Of a DNA stretch of 55,116 nt, positions 1-6,324 are shown piece after piece (positions within the stretch are counted from its first letter, which is position 1; every line of letters starts with the position of its first letter). The notes beneath the pieces are model-generated. The model ran no database searches. It saw only the letters and a list, made by a program, of their open reading frames with translations, and had not been told where the DNA came from. The translations under genes and the position numbers were made by a program. The DNA is from a virus: positions 1 to 55,116 of IMG/VR virus record IMGVR_UViG_3300042388_000279. One strand, 5' to 3'.

Positions 1-79
1 GAATTTGCACAGCTAAGGTCTTTGTGTAATAGATCTTAGTTAAATACCATGTAATGGCTATGGCTAGTATAGTTATCAT
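1..79 (-). CDS. Partial small membrane protein, runs off the left edge
   Basis: The ATG at 79 opens a frame that continues past position 1, so only 26 residues are visible. They begin MITILAIAITWYLTKIYY, a hydrophobic N-terminal segment that would be a membrane anchor or an uncleaved signal. The start is chosen because a TATAAT box ends exactly six bases upstream. Function is unknown. Confidence 0.5.
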   Translation of the reverse strand, partial: MITILAIAITWYLTKIYYTKTLAVQI

Positions 80-85
80 ATCTCT

Positions 86-114
86 ATTATACCTTTTTTA
101 AGCCACAATGTCTA
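86..114 (-). promoter_or_regulatory. Leaderless promoter for the gene starting at 79
   Basis: On the minus strand TAGACA (114-109) and TATAAT (91-86) are separated by 17 bp. Six bases then precede the ATG at 79, so transcription should begin at the A of the start codon. The boxes overlap the 3' end of the DUF1232 gene. Confidence 0.6.
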
Positions 115-452
115 CATACATTATCTATAAATAAATGTGCTGCTAAGGAAGTAGGCTCTTGTTTCTTATCTACTCTCTTGAATATATCTCTTAGTAGGTC
201 TATAGGGGAAGTCTTATCTTCTTCTGGTAGCCCGCCGTGTTTGTGCAATATCTTGAGTAGGATGCCTGCTATGAATAGATCATCTGTAAATGCCGCCCAT
301 GGAAATAGTATATCAAATGGGTCAATTGGGACAGATAGGTACATAACGCACAAAACGGCTATGATCTTGATATGCAGGGGACATCTGTCAAATTGAGCTT
401 TATAGGGCTTAAATACCTGGTTTAGGTTTTTAATTAGTATCCACCCATACAT
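87..452 (-). CDS. DUF1232 (YkvA-like) membrane-associated protein
   Basis: A 121-residue protein. Residues about 28-70 carry the DUF1232 signature: a hydrophobic helix, then a P-I-D-P segment (VPIDPFDILFP) and an acidic DDLF turn before a second hydrophobic helix. DUF1232 proteins are small bacterial membrane-associated proteins without a settled function. The C-terminus ends in CRHCGLKKV, an extra Cys-x2-Cys tail of the kind seen on many small proteins here. The start overlaps the upstream gene by 19 nt. The family call is reasonably safe; the role in the phage is unknown. Confidence 0.65.
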   Translation of the reverse strand: MYGWILIKNLNQVFKPYKAQFDRCPLHIKIIAVLCVMYLSVPIDPFDILFPWAAFTDDLFIAGILLKILHKHGGLPEEDKTSPIDLLRDIFKRVDKKQEPTSLAAHLFIDNVCRHCGLKKV

Positions 453-643
453 TCATTTCTAGTGTGATATAGCCTGATCTTAGTCAATATCTTTTTAGTT
501 GGAGCATTCAATGGCTCTTCGCATGCACCGCATGCCATATCCCATTCACCGCTAAAGAAGTCATATTTAGCTCCCTTAAAGTTGGCATATTTATGTGCCA
601 CAAAAGTAGCAAAGGGATCAGGTATTTCTAAGTTCTGAAGCAT
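434..643 (-). CDS. Hypothetical protein, 69 aa
   Basis: No family recognised. The protein carries a C-G-A-C motif around residue 38-41 and is rich in aromatic and charged residues. The start at 643 is supported by a strong promoter whose -10 box ends six bases upstream, implying leaderless expression. It overlaps the DUF1232 gene downstream and is probably its operon partner. Confidence 0.6.
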   Translation of the reverse strand: MLQNLEIPDPFATFVAHKYANFKGAKYDFFSGEWDMACGACEEPLNAPTKKILTKIRLYHTRNECMGGY

Positions 644-649
644 GTATTT

Positions 650-678
650 ATTATAACATTTATGTCAGGTACTGACAA
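650..678 (-). promoter_or_regulatory. Leaderless promoter, TTGTCA-N17-TATAAT
   Basis: Minus strand: TTGTCA (678-673), 17-bp spacer, TATAAT (655-650), six bases, then ATG at 643. Both boxes are close to the housekeeping sigma consensus and the predicted start site coincides with the start codon. Confidence 0.75.
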
Positions 679-716
679 GGGGTCTCTACTTTTCGACTTC
701 ACTTTTTCGATCTATA

Positions 717-881
717 TTATGAAACTAATCCTTTATATGCATGACATGCACATACACCTACTATTTGATAGGTTCTATCTACTTCTGCTAGGTCGTTATA
801 TGTAGCTATGGCTTGGCAGTAATGACACTTTTCTGCCTCTTCCGCCTCTAGGGCTGCTTCAAGGTTATCTAGTATACCCAT
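717..881 (-). CDS. Small Cys/His protein, 54 aa
   Basis: Found by translating the gap between neighbours. It starts MGILDNLEAALEAEEAEK and has a CHYC motif near residue 19 and a CACH motif near residue 44, a plausible four-ligand zinc site. An AAGGA sequence lies upstream of the ATG. The start is one base from the end of the upstream gene, consistent with translational coupling. Function is unknown. Confidence 0.6.
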   Translation of the reverse strand: MGILDNLEAALEAEEAEKCHYCQAIATYNDLAEVDRTYQIVGVCACHAYKGLVS

Positions 882-882
882 A

Positions 883-1581
883 TTACTTATTCCTTGGTAT
901 GAGCTTCTGAGGGCCTTCTGTGCCGAATAGAGACTTCTTTATTGGTACGCAGTTGGGCACTTGCTTTCCACCCTTATCCTTCATTCCTACCTGCTTGTAT
1001 CCGCTCCAGCAAGCTTTTTGGATATTGTCCCAGTTGTCCTCATCCTCATTATCTGAGACATAAGACTTAGTTAAACACTCTGGGCACTCTTCGCAATCAA
1101 GATCTTCCTCTTCACAATTATCGCAATCGCAATCCTCTTCATCCTCGTAATATTCATCATCTTCCATCTCAATTACCTTAGTAAATGGGTTGACGACATC
1201 ATCTAGGATATCTTTAATCTCTTCTAATTCTTCAGGCAAATCAAAGGATTTCTTCATATTTTTTTCTCTTTCAACGATCTTACGAGACCAAGAATATCCT
1301 GCATCACCGCCCCAAGCAAGCCACATAATCTTTCCATTTGAAGGGTTCTCTGAGTTGCCCCAATCCTTACCCTTCTTGTCTACCTCATGGCGTGAGAAGT
1401 ATGAGTACATACGCTTAACTGTAGATAAGCTTAGAGTCTCTCCTCTTGCTAGTTGTCCAGCTCTAGTCCAGCCTACTGCAGTTCCTGCACCCTTGGCCTT
1501 GCCTTGCTCTTTTAATCTAATAGCACGTTTTGCAGCAGATTTCATCCCTGCAGTTGGCTTATATCCTGTTTTTTCACTCAT
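883..1581 (-). CDS. Conserved phage protein with RHEVDK/WGGDAG domain and acidic Cys-rich linker
   Basis: A 232-residue protein in three parts. Residues 1-105 hold a domain with the landmarks GTAVGW, RMYSYFSRHEVDK and WLAWGGDAGYSW; from memory this domain accompanies phage head-maturation (prohead protease-type) proteins, but its own function is unknown. Residues about 135-172 are strongly acidic and hold about eight cysteines (for example CDCDNC and CEECPEC), a possible metal-binding segment. The C-terminus has a short module, YKQVGMKDKGG followed by VPNCVP, also common in phage head proteins. No protease motif is visible. An extended -10 box ends six bases before the ATG. A link to head assembly is inference. 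Confidence 0.6.
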   Translation of the reverse strand: MSEKTGYKPTAGMKSAAKRAIRLKEQGKAKGAGTAVGWTRAGQLARGETLSLSTVKRMYSYFSRHEVDKKGKDWGNSENPSNGKIMWLAWGGDAGYSWSRKIVEREKNMKKSFDLPEELEEIKDILDDVVNPFTKVIEMEDDEYYEDEEDCDCDNCEEEDLDCEECPECLTKSYVSDNEDEDNWDNIQKACWSGYKQVGMKDKGGKQVPNCVPIKKSLFGTEGPQKLIPRNK

Positions 1582-1832
1582 ACTCTTATTTTACCATATC
1601 TTTCTGGATCATCTAGGATCTCGGCTAATAGCCCTATTGGTACATCGTGCCCTGCTTTAATATGCTCTCTTACATGAGTAATTAAATGTCCATCATCATG
1701 TATTTCTTCTGACATTGAGAATAAGGAGTATTCATCTGAACGTTCATTTAACCAACATGCAGCACATTCTATCCATCCGCCTACATGAGCGTATATATAA
1801 ATGTCGCTGTCTGTAAATCTAGAGTATGCCAT
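1578..1832 (-). CDS. Hypothetical protein with C2H2-like metal site, 84 aa
   Basis: No family recognised. ECAACW (about residues 18-23) and HVREHIKAGH (about 53-62) give a Cys-x2-Cys and spaced histidines, compatible with a zinc site. A GGGGGA SD lies four bases before the ATG. It overlaps the start of the downstream gene by 4 nt. Confidence 0.6.
   Translation of the reverse strand: MAYSRFTDSDIYIYAHVGGWIECAACWLNERSDEYSLFSMSEEIHDDGHLITHVREHIKAGHDVPIGLLAEILDDPERYGKIRV
1588..1596 (-). promoter_or_regulatory. Extended -10 promoter, TGG-TAAAAT, leaderless
   Basis: Minus-strand TGGTAAAAT ends six bases before the ATG at 1581, the same spacing as the other leaderless promoters here. No good -35 box is seen; the TGn extension may compensate. 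Confidence 0.5.
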
Positions 1833-1844
1833 TGGTTCCCCCTA

Positions 1845-2090
1845 TTAATGTATCTTGTTTATTCCCTTTTTAGACCAGTGTAAATAAGATTTAACACCTA
1901 CTATCCCATAAAGGATAGCGCCAAGAATAAAACCGTACTGCTTTGTTATCAAAGCATATGCAGTCCACATAAATTCATTAAATATGAACCAGAGCCAACC
2001 AAATCTTTTCTTCCTGCCAATTACAAACATTGCAGCCGCACCGCTTAGAACAAGCACGTATGAGGCGTAGCTATTTACCCAGTGTTCCAT
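1845..2090 (-). CDS. Small membrane protein, about three helices
   Basis: An 81-residue protein with hydrophobic stretches at about 8-24, 30-46 and 50-67, separated by short basic loops (RKKR). The last segment and Trp-rich middle resemble the small PnuC-like or holin-like membrane proteins found in phages, but no diagnostic motif is present. An AAGGG sequence precedes the ATG. Confidence 0.55.
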   Translation of the reverse strand: MEHWVNSYASYVLVLSGAAAMFVIGRKKRFGWLWFIFNEFMWTAYALITKQYGFILGAILYGIVGVKSYLHWSKKGINKIH

Positions 2091-2109
2091 ATTTAATATA
2101 CCCTTATCG

Positions 2110-2301
2110 TTAGATATCTATTATACCATCAGTTGTGTCAACGTAGTTGACTGGGATCTCTCTATTTTCGCCGACCTCACTAATTGCGATCAAATTTTCA
2201 TGATATTGAATATGATAATCTCTTAATTGATGAGTTACTGCACAATAACAAATAGGGCAATTTGTTATCCATTGAGACTTATCTTCCCAATGTTTAGGCA
2301 T
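2110..2301 (-). CDS. Small C2H2 zinc-finger-like protein, 63 aa
   Basis: CPICYC near residue 15-20 and HIQYH near residue 30-34 form a compact Cys-x2-Cys / His-x3-His pattern, a likely single zinc finger. The only visible SD, GGAG at 2309-2306, lies within the 3' end of the upstream tRNA gene, four bases before the ATG. Function is unknown; it may bind nucleic acid. Confidence 0.6.
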   Translation of the reverse strand: MPKHWEDKSQWITNCPICYCAVTHQLRDYHIQYHENLIAISEVGENREIPVNYVDTTDGIIDI

Positions 2302-2305
2302 TAAG

Positions 2306-2376
2306 CTCCAGGTGAAGGAATCGGACCTTCATTATCGGTTTCGGAAACCGCTCTACGACCATTATAGGAACCTGAA
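2306..2376 (-). tRNA. tRNA-Arg (anticodon CCG)
   Basis: Folds as a cloverleaf on the minus strand: a 7-bp acceptor (TTCAGGT with ACCTGGA, one G-T), a short D stem (CTAT/GTAG), an anticodon stem CGGT/ACCG with loop TTCCGAA giving anticodon CCG, and a T stem GAAGG/CCTTC with loop TCCGATT. CCA is not encoded. The T loop deviates slightly from consensus. It would read CGG. The 3' end overlaps the SD of the next gene. Confidence 0.75.
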
Positions 2377-2379
2377 ATG

Positions 2380-2643
2380 CTAGTCTGCCTTGCTTAGGAA
2401 TTGATCTTCCCATAAACCGATAAGGGATTTGTTGCCAATATCGTCAAAGTAGTAACGCTTTGCGTTACTATCATGTGTCCAGCCATACCATGTATCTCCT
2501 TCACACCAGCTCAATGATGCTGTCTCCATGGATTCTGGATCACTCATAATGCTATCTAAATGATCATACAGATGAACTTCATCAAAGATAGCCTGTCTTA
2601 AAGAGGTGAATCTAAATATGCGATTAACTAACCAATCAATCAT
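2380..2643 (-). CDS. Hypothetical protein, 87 aa
   Basis: No family recognised. It begins MIDWLVNRIFRF and contains WCEGDTWYGWTHD in the middle. The start at 2643 (rather than an in-frame ATG 30 nt upstream) is chosen because it overlaps the stop of the preceding mini-gene as TAATG. The tRNA-Arg lies immediately downstream, suggesting co-transcription. Confidence 0.6.
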   Translation of the reverse strand: MIDWLVNRIFRFTSLRQAIFDEVHLYDHLDSIMSDPESMETASLSWCEGDTWYGWTHDSNAKRYYFDDIGNKSLIGLWEDQFLSKAD

Positions 2644-2729
2644 TATCCAACCATTCTTTGCTGTTGTAACCAAGCCATGTAATTAAGAAATAGAAATAAG
2701 CCTAACATTAATATCAAAAAAGCTTTCAT
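2643..2729 (-). CDS. Mini-gene: 28-aa single-pass membrane peptide
   Basis: Starts MKAFLILMLGLFLFLNY and ends LQQQRMVG: one hydrophobic helix with a short polar tail. Its ATG overlaps the upstream stop as ATGA and its stop overlaps the next start as TAATG. The double overlap is the main reason to believe it is translated. Confidence 0.5.
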   Translation of the reverse strand: MKAFLILMLGLFLFLNYMAWLQQQRMVG

Positions 2730-2818
2730 TTGGCACACCATACATTGTTATCTGACATAGTCTGGTGGTTATCCCAATACTCTATGCTTTCTCTGTACAT
2801 ACCGCACTTATTGCACAT
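2726..2818 (-). CDS. Mini-gene: 30-aa Cys-containing peptide
   Basis: Starts MCNKCGMYRESIEYWDNHQ and ends NVWCAK. CNKC plus a late Cys and a His give a possible zinc knuckle. It overlaps the upstream gene by 11 nt and the downstream one as ATGA. Confidence 0.5.
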   Translation of the reverse strand: MCNKCGMYRESIEYWDNHQTMSDNNVWCAK

Positions 2819-2918
2819 CTTCTTCAGGATCCTTTTCCCATGTAAGTTTTCCATCTTTATATACTGGCCAATATCCTAATGAACGCCAATCCATTTTCAT
2901 GATTTTAGGCTCTCTCAT
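2808..2918 (-). CDS. Mini-gene: 36-aa hypothetical protein
   Basis: Starts MREPKIMKMDWRSLGYWP and ends with the acidic tail EKDPEEDVQ. The ATG overlaps the upstream stop (ATGA) and the 3' end overlaps the next mini-gene. No family recognised. Confidence 0.5.
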   Translation of the reverse strand: MREPKIMKMDWRSLGYWPVYKDGKLTWEKDPEEDVQ

Positions 2919-3046
2919 ACTGCCACCTGAATTGGAATCATTGCCGTACATCTTTCACAATACTGATATGTTGAGCCAGTATATGGACATGTTCCTGCTT
3001 CTACAAGGGTGTGTCCCTTAATCCTACATACAATTTTATTTATCAT
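2915..3046 (-). CDS. Mini-gene: 43-aa zinc-knuckle-like protein
   Basis: Starts MINKIVCRIKGHTLVEAG; Cys7, His12 and a later CPYTG...YCERC pattern resemble a small zinc ribbon of the type common in actinophages. First gene of a five-gene overlapping chain driven by the promoter at 3055-3083. Confidence 0.55.
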   Translation of the reverse strand: MINKIVCRIKGHTLVEAGTCPYTGSTYQYCERCTAMIPIQVAV

Positions 3047-3054
3047 TATGGTTA

Positions 3055-3083
3055 AGTATATAATATGTATAGGGTGTTGTCAA
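3055..3083 (-). promoter_or_regulatory. Promoter, TTGACA-N17-TATACT
   Basis: Minus strand: perfect -35 TTGACA (3083-3078), 17-bp spacer, TATACT (3060-3055), then eight bases to the ATG at 3046. Predicts leaderless or nearly leaderless mRNA for the mini-gene chain. Confidence 0.7.
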
Positions 3084-3088
3084 TAGAT

Positions 3089-3274
3089 TTACAGAACAGC
3101 AGAATCATCATTATATTTTATAACTGGATCTAATCTGTCCCAATGTCCATTTTCGCTACCTTGATAAACTTGTCCAGTTTCTCTGTCAACAAGCAGCCAT
3201 TTTTCTGGAGACTTTGTTTTTACCTGTAGTAAAACTGAATCTGGCAATACCTTAAATCTAAATGTATTTCTCAA
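3089..3274 (-). CDS. Hypothetical protein, 61 aa
   Basis: No family recognised. Starts at a TTG codon behind an AAGGA sequence and begins only two bases after the groES-like stop, so it is probably translated from the same message. The middle holds WLLVDRETGQVYQG. No membrane or metal motif. Confidence 0.55.
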   Translation of the reverse strand: MRNTFRFKVLPDSVLLQVKTKSPEKWLLVDRETGQVYQGSENGHWDRLDPVIKYNDDSAVL

Positions 3275-3276
3275 TT

Positions 3277-3573
3277 TTATTCCTTAAGTGCTAGCACACT
3301 TTTTGTATTTAAAAGTAAATACTTCTCTCCGCCTTGATCTTCAATATCAATTCCACTATTCTGGTTATAATACACTATGTCACCAACTGATAATCCGTTA
3401 ATAGGTATAAGCTCACCCTTATAGTTATGCTCCCCATCACCCATATCTATTACCTTGCCAGTTCTAAGAGAAGAATCGTTAAGGGAAGCCATCAAAACTA
3501 TACCAGAAGAAGTTGTTTTATCCTCAACCTTATCTTCTTTTACTAACAATAAGTTGCCATATGGCTTAATCAT
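3277..3573 (-). CDS. groES: GroES-like co-chaperonin
   Basis: A 98-residue protein with the Cpn10 fold signature: N-terminal P-x-G-N-x-L-L-V-K, the mobile-loop region (about residues 15-30, TTSSGIVL), the G-x-V...GDG turn, the VGDIVYYN strand and a C-terminal strand ending in VLALKE. Cpn10 forms a heptameric lid for GroEL, and phage versions (T4 gp31 type) help host GroEL fold the capsid protein. No GroEL is seen, so the host chaperonin is the presumed partner. Length is typical of the family. Confidence 0.9.
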   Translation of the reverse strand: MIKPYGNLLLVKEDKVEDKTTSSGIVLMASLNDSSLRTGKVIDMGDGEHNYKGELIPINGLSVGDIVYYNQNSGIDIEDQGGEKYLLLNTKSVLALKE

Positions 3574-3582
3574 AAAATCTAC

Positions 3583-3744
3583 CTACTCTTCAAACGATTG
3601 TTGACTTGCCCAAAAACGATCTTGCATCATTTTTTCGTGTATTCTTTTTGCTTCCATGACTGTAGAAAGCTCTTGATAAAGTCTATATCCAAAATAACCG
3701 CACACAGCTAAAGATAAGATAAAAATAATAGTAAGTGTTTCCAT
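3583..3744 (-). CDS. Single-pass membrane protein, 53 aa
   Basis: Starts METLTIIFILSLAVCGYFGY, one N-terminal transmembrane helix, followed by a basic, probably cytoplasmic tail (EAKRIHEKMMQ). Found by translating the gap. A near-perfect promoter ends six bases before the ATG. It lies just upstream of groES and may share its message. Function is unknown. Confidence 0.65.
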   Translation of the reverse strand: METLTIIFILSLAVCGYFGYRLYQELSTVMEAKRIHEKMMQDRFWASQQSFEE

Positions 3745-3750
3745 ATATTA

Positions 3751-3779
3751 ATTATACTATAATGAATATGTATAGTCAA
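3751..3779 (-). promoter_or_regulatory. Leaderless promoter, TTGACT-N17-TATAAT
   Basis: Minus strand: TTGACT (3779-3774), 17-bp spacer, TATAAT (3756-3751), six bases, ATG at 3744. It fills the short gap after the oxygenase gene and should drive the membrane protein and groES. Confidence 0.8.
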
Positions 3780-3782
3780 TAG

Positions 3783-4550
3783 CTAGCAAGTTTCTCCGTT
3801 AGAAATTTCTCTATCATTTAAATCTTTAAAGCATGTTCCGTAAAGAGTATGCCTTTCTCCATTTTTTACTGGAGTTACACGATGAGTAAATTCTTTTGTC
3901 ATTGGAATTGATATTAGCATTCCAGCTTTAGGTTTAATTACATACGGCTTATTCGAAAACTCTAGTTGCCCGTCTTCAAAATCTTCATTTAGGTATATTG
4001 ACCATGCAGCAGTCATTCCAAAATCATTGAAGTCTGTGTCTCCAAGCTCTGCTGCCATGCTTTTCTCCCAGTGCCACTGATATGCACCGCTGTGATCTGA
4101 ATCATCTAAAGGCCAGAATGATTGTAAGGTTATATCTTCATTTAATCTATTTGGAAGTACTACTTTCATTCTATCGAATACTCCTTCAGACTTGTACCAC
4201 AACTCTGGGTGATATCGTGAATCTGTTTCATCTGGAAATATTGCGCTGTTGCTTAAATCTATACCACGTGTTGGGCATATAGTTCCTTCTGGGTGCATTC
4301 TATAGTTAACCCCAATAAATTTATTTCTAATGGAGCTAGATCTTGATGTTAGATACCATCCAGTTTTATCATCGCAAAATGGCTTTATGTAATCGAGTTC
4401 TTCTTTTGTAAGAAAATCTGGAATATACCATAGCTCTTTATCTATTATAACTTTTCTATCTTCTAGAATTTGCTTATTCTTAATAAAATAATCTTTAAAG
4501 TTTTCTTCTCGCTCAGAACCAACAGAATCTGCTATTTCATTAAACTCCAT
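3783..4550 (-). CDS. 2OG-Fe(II) oxygenase-like protein (HxE variant)
   Basis: A 255-residue protein whose C-terminal half has the double-stranded beta-helix layout of prolyl-4-hydroxylase-type dioxygenases: H160-W-E162 in the first metal position, the G-Q-L-E-F strand near 194-198, then H223 and R233 (FTHRVTP...GERHTL) as distal His and 2-oxoglutarate-binding Arg. The usual metal pair is H-x-D; here it is H-x-E, a tolerated but less common change. Expected chemistry is Fe(II)/2OG-dependent hydroxylation of an unknown target. It is paired with a second oxygenase at 4842-5732. Confidence 0.75.
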   Translation of the reverse strand: MEFNEIADSVGSEREENFKDYFIKNKQILEDRKVIIDKELWYIPDFLTKEELDYIKPFCDDKTGWYLTSRSSSIRNKFIGVNYRMHPEGTICPTRGIDLSNSAIFPDETDSRYHPELWYKSEGVFDRMKVVLPNRLNEDITLQSFWPLDDSDHSGAYQWHWEKSMAAELGDTDFNDFGMTAAWSIYLNEDFEDGQLEFSNKPYVIKPKAGMLISIPMTKEFTHRVTPVKNGERHTLYGTCFKDLNDREISNGETC

Positions 4551-4552
4551 TT

Positions 4553-4849
4553 TTAGCTCTCCAATTCTATTTCTTCTATGTTTTCTTTAAAGTACTGGTT
4601 AGATAGATCATAAAACCATTTAGTAAGTTGATCCAAGCTAAGTACTCTTGTTTCAATCTTATCTGAGACTATGTTATTTATAGTAACCAAATACGATTCT
4701 TTATCCTTTTTTACGTAAGAAACTTTACCAGTCTCTGTCATAAAAGAATAATCATATGCATCGCCGTTTTTATCAATCCCCTCCGAATTTTCTGGAGAGC
4801 CAAAGATAAAGGTTCCGTGATGCTTTACGGCTGCTTCTAGATCAAACAT
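4553..4849 (-). CDS. Hypothetical protein between two oxygenases, 98 aa
   Basis: No family recognised. It looks like a small beta-rich protein with an acidic C-terminus (NIEEIELES). It overlaps the upstream oxygenase by 8 nt and ends two bases before the downstream one, so the three genes form one unit. A role linked to the oxygenases is inference. Confidence 0.6.
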   Translation of the reverse strand: MFDLEAAVKHHGTFIFGSPENSEGIDKNGDAYDYSFMTETGKVSYVKKDKESYLVTINNIVSDKIETRVLSLDQLTKWFYDLSNQYFKENIEEIELES

Positions 4850-5732
4850 CTTCCTCTGTAATTATCTGGTCAACAACTACTCCAGCTGGAACCTTACCAG
4901 CTTTAATTGCTGCCTCTTGATTTCTTCTAGCATTACACTTAATGTCTGCAGAAGTCAGGCTTTCCATTAGTCCTTCTGGTAATTCTTCTGGATTGTCTAC
5001 TCCAGCATATGGATTTTCTAGCAAAGGATGTGCTACCTTGTCTTTCCATTGCTGCTTCAATTGATATTGATGAATTCTTTCCTTAAAAATTAATCTTTCC
5101 CATTCTTGCAACTGTGCTTCAGAGTACCATGCATCTGCATAATCCCAGAATATTACTATCGTGTATCTTGTTCCAGCAGTAATCTCAGTAACGCTATGAA
5201 TATTTTCTACGCCTCCAGGGAATGATACAAAAGATCCAGTAGGTGGAACAACATCTAGGTTGTGATCTCTAAACTTTAAAACTCCACCTTCATAGTCTGG
5301 TTGGCTATTTAGATATATCCCAGAGTATTGTTTGTTATCAGCCCAGCCCATATCTTCGCCATCAAGGTCTGTGTTGTCTGAGTGATCGTTTGCATAAGCA
5401 CCAATCTCCCACTTCTGTGCATGCATACTATTAATCTTCATAGGTCTTCCAGCAGCATCAGAACAGTACTGAATCATTCTTTCTCTTAGGTTAGCCATAT
5501 ATTCTTCAGTTATTGAAGTACCATGCTCTTTAGTAAATGGAGAAACAACATGCATACCGTAAGATCCATAAAAGCAAATAAATCTCCACTCCTCTTCATT
5601 TGCGTTAAAGAATTTAATTAGTTCTTCGCACTCTTCTTTAGAAATAAAGTTTTCGTACTGCCAAATCCCAGTTCCCCCTCCTCCTAGGAGTTTTCCTCCA
5701 AGTTGACTTGTGGTCTGTGATAATGCTTCCAT
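4842..5732 (-). CDS. 2OG-Fe(II) oxygenase (prolyl-4-hydroxylase-like)
   Basis: A 296-residue protein with a full set of dioxygenase landmarks: H117-S-D119 (metal ligands), Y-E-G-G-x-L-K-F near 147-154, a PPTGSFVSFPG strand, H179 (third metal ligand) and R189 in GTRYTIVIFW (2OG carboxylate). The C-terminal 90 residues are helical and charged. Members hydroxylate proteins or small molecules using O2, Fe(II) and 2-oxoglutarate. Such genes are common in aquatic phages, but substrates are mostly unknown. A GAAGG SD precedes the ATG. Confidence 0.85.
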   Translation of the reverse strand: MEALSQTTSQLGGKLLGGGGTGIWQYENFISKEECEELIKFFNANEEEWRFICFYGSYGMHVVSPFTKEHGTSITEEYMANLRERMIQYCSDAAGRPMKINSMHAQKWEIGAYANDHSDNTDLDGEDMGWADNKQYSGIYLNSQPDYEGGVLKFRDHNLDVVPPTGSFVSFPGGVENIHSVTEITAGTRYTIVIFWDYADAWYSEAQLQEWERLIFKERIHQYQLKQQWKDKVAHPLLENPYAGVDNPEELPEGLMESLTSADIKCNARRNQEAAIKAGKVPAGVVVDQIITEEDV

Positions 5733-5734
5733 AA

Positions 5735-5911
5735 TTAAACCTTCTTTCTACCAAATTTTTTAGGTGGAACTGCTGGTGTTTCTCTTCTAATTCCATGCTT
5801 ATTGACATCAATTTTCATTGGTGGTCTTTTTTCCTGTATACCAGATTTAAATTTACCCTGAGAAGGATTCTTTTTTGTTGCCTCTCCAGAGTTTACAACA
5901 TTTTCTGACAC
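5735..5911 (-). CDS. Basic small protein, 58 aa, GTG start
   Basis: Found in the gap upstream of the oxygenase gene. A GTG start is supported by AAGGGAG four bases upstream and by the TAGTG overlap with the previous stop. The protein is Lys/Pro-rich with a basic end (PPKKFGRKKV) and looks disordered. Function is unknown. Confidence 0.55.
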   Translation of the reverse strand: MSENVVNSGEATKKNPSQGKFKSGIQEKRPPMKIDVNKHGIRRETPAVPPKKFGRKKV

Positions 5912-6021
5912 TATGCTCCCTTAATTTGTGAGATGGTCACAACGTTATTATTCATAGACGGCTCGACAGAAGACTCATATTGAATATCTTCTTTTTTACC
6001 GCAAGTGCAATCTTTACACAT
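5911..6021 (-). CDS. Mini-gene: 36-aa Cys-rich N-terminus
   Basis: Starts MCKDCTCGKKEDIQYESS. Three cysteines in the first seven residues could bind metal. It overlaps the upstream stop as TAATG and the downstream start as TAGTG. Confidence 0.5.
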   Translation of the reverse strand: MCKDCTCGKKEDIQYESSVEPSMNNNVVTISQIKGA

Positions 6022-6113
6022 TATCTGTTGCCTTGATCTGAAACATCCTGGATACTAACTTCTTTAATACCAGTTTCACTGCCTAAGCTTTCGCAACCGC
6101 ATTCAACGCACAT
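6021..6113 (-). CDS. Mini-gene: 30-aa Cys-rich peptide
   Basis: Starts MCVECGCESLGSETG, with the same C-x2-C-x-C opening as its downstream neighbour (CKDCTC versus CVECGC), suggesting a duplicated metal-binding peptide. A longer frame exists upstream, but its first 36 codons coincide with the well-supported gene at 6115-6267 in another frame, so the short start is preferred. The ATG follows the previous TAA by one base. Confidence 0.5.
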   Translation of the reverse strand: MCVECGCESLGSETGIKEVSIQDVSDQGNR

Positions 6114-6114
6114 A

Positions 6115-6267
6115 TTACTTAGGGCCCTGAGCCTGTGCTTGGTTTGAAACGTCTGTTGATGGGAATGCTGCCTTTGGATCAGCTGCGTACTGCTCGTTGT
6201 TGCCCCATACTGTTGAATCATTTACCTTTGGTGATGTAAATCCGTTTAAGTCTTTTCCGTCTGACAT
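6115..6267 (-). CDS. Small polar protein, 50 aa
   Basis: Starts MSDGKDLNGFTSPKVND and ends QAQAQGPK. It has an AGGAG SD seven bases from the ATG and its own promoter with a stem-loop leader (6294-6333), suggesting strong expression. Polar, Asn/Gln/Ser-rich, no Cys; it could be a minor virion or scaffold-type protein, but nothing diagnostic is seen. Confidence 0.65.
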   Translation of the reverse strand: MSDGKDLNGFTSPKVNDSTVWGNNEQYAADPKAAFPSTDVSNQAQAQGPK

Positions 6268-6293
6268 GTTATTACTCCTATAGGTTATTTATT

Positions 6294-6317
6294 TAAGCGG
6301 GACTAGTATTCCGCTTA
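6294..6317 (-). promoter_or_regulatory. Stem-loop at the predicted 5' end of the mRNA
   Basis: TAAGCGG and CCGCTTA form a 7-bp stem around a 10-base loop. The -10 box at 6325-6330 places the start site at about 6318, so the hairpin would be at the very 5' end, followed by AU-rich leader and the SD of the 50-aa gene. It lacks a T run and is more likely a stabilising leader than a terminator. Confidence 0.5.
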
Positions 6318-6324
6318 TCCCTCT

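Noticed and set aside
6021-6221. A 66-codon minus-strand frame starting at 6221
   Set aside because: Its first 36 codons overlap the SD-led 50-aa gene in another frame. Only the last 30 codons (from 6113) are kept.
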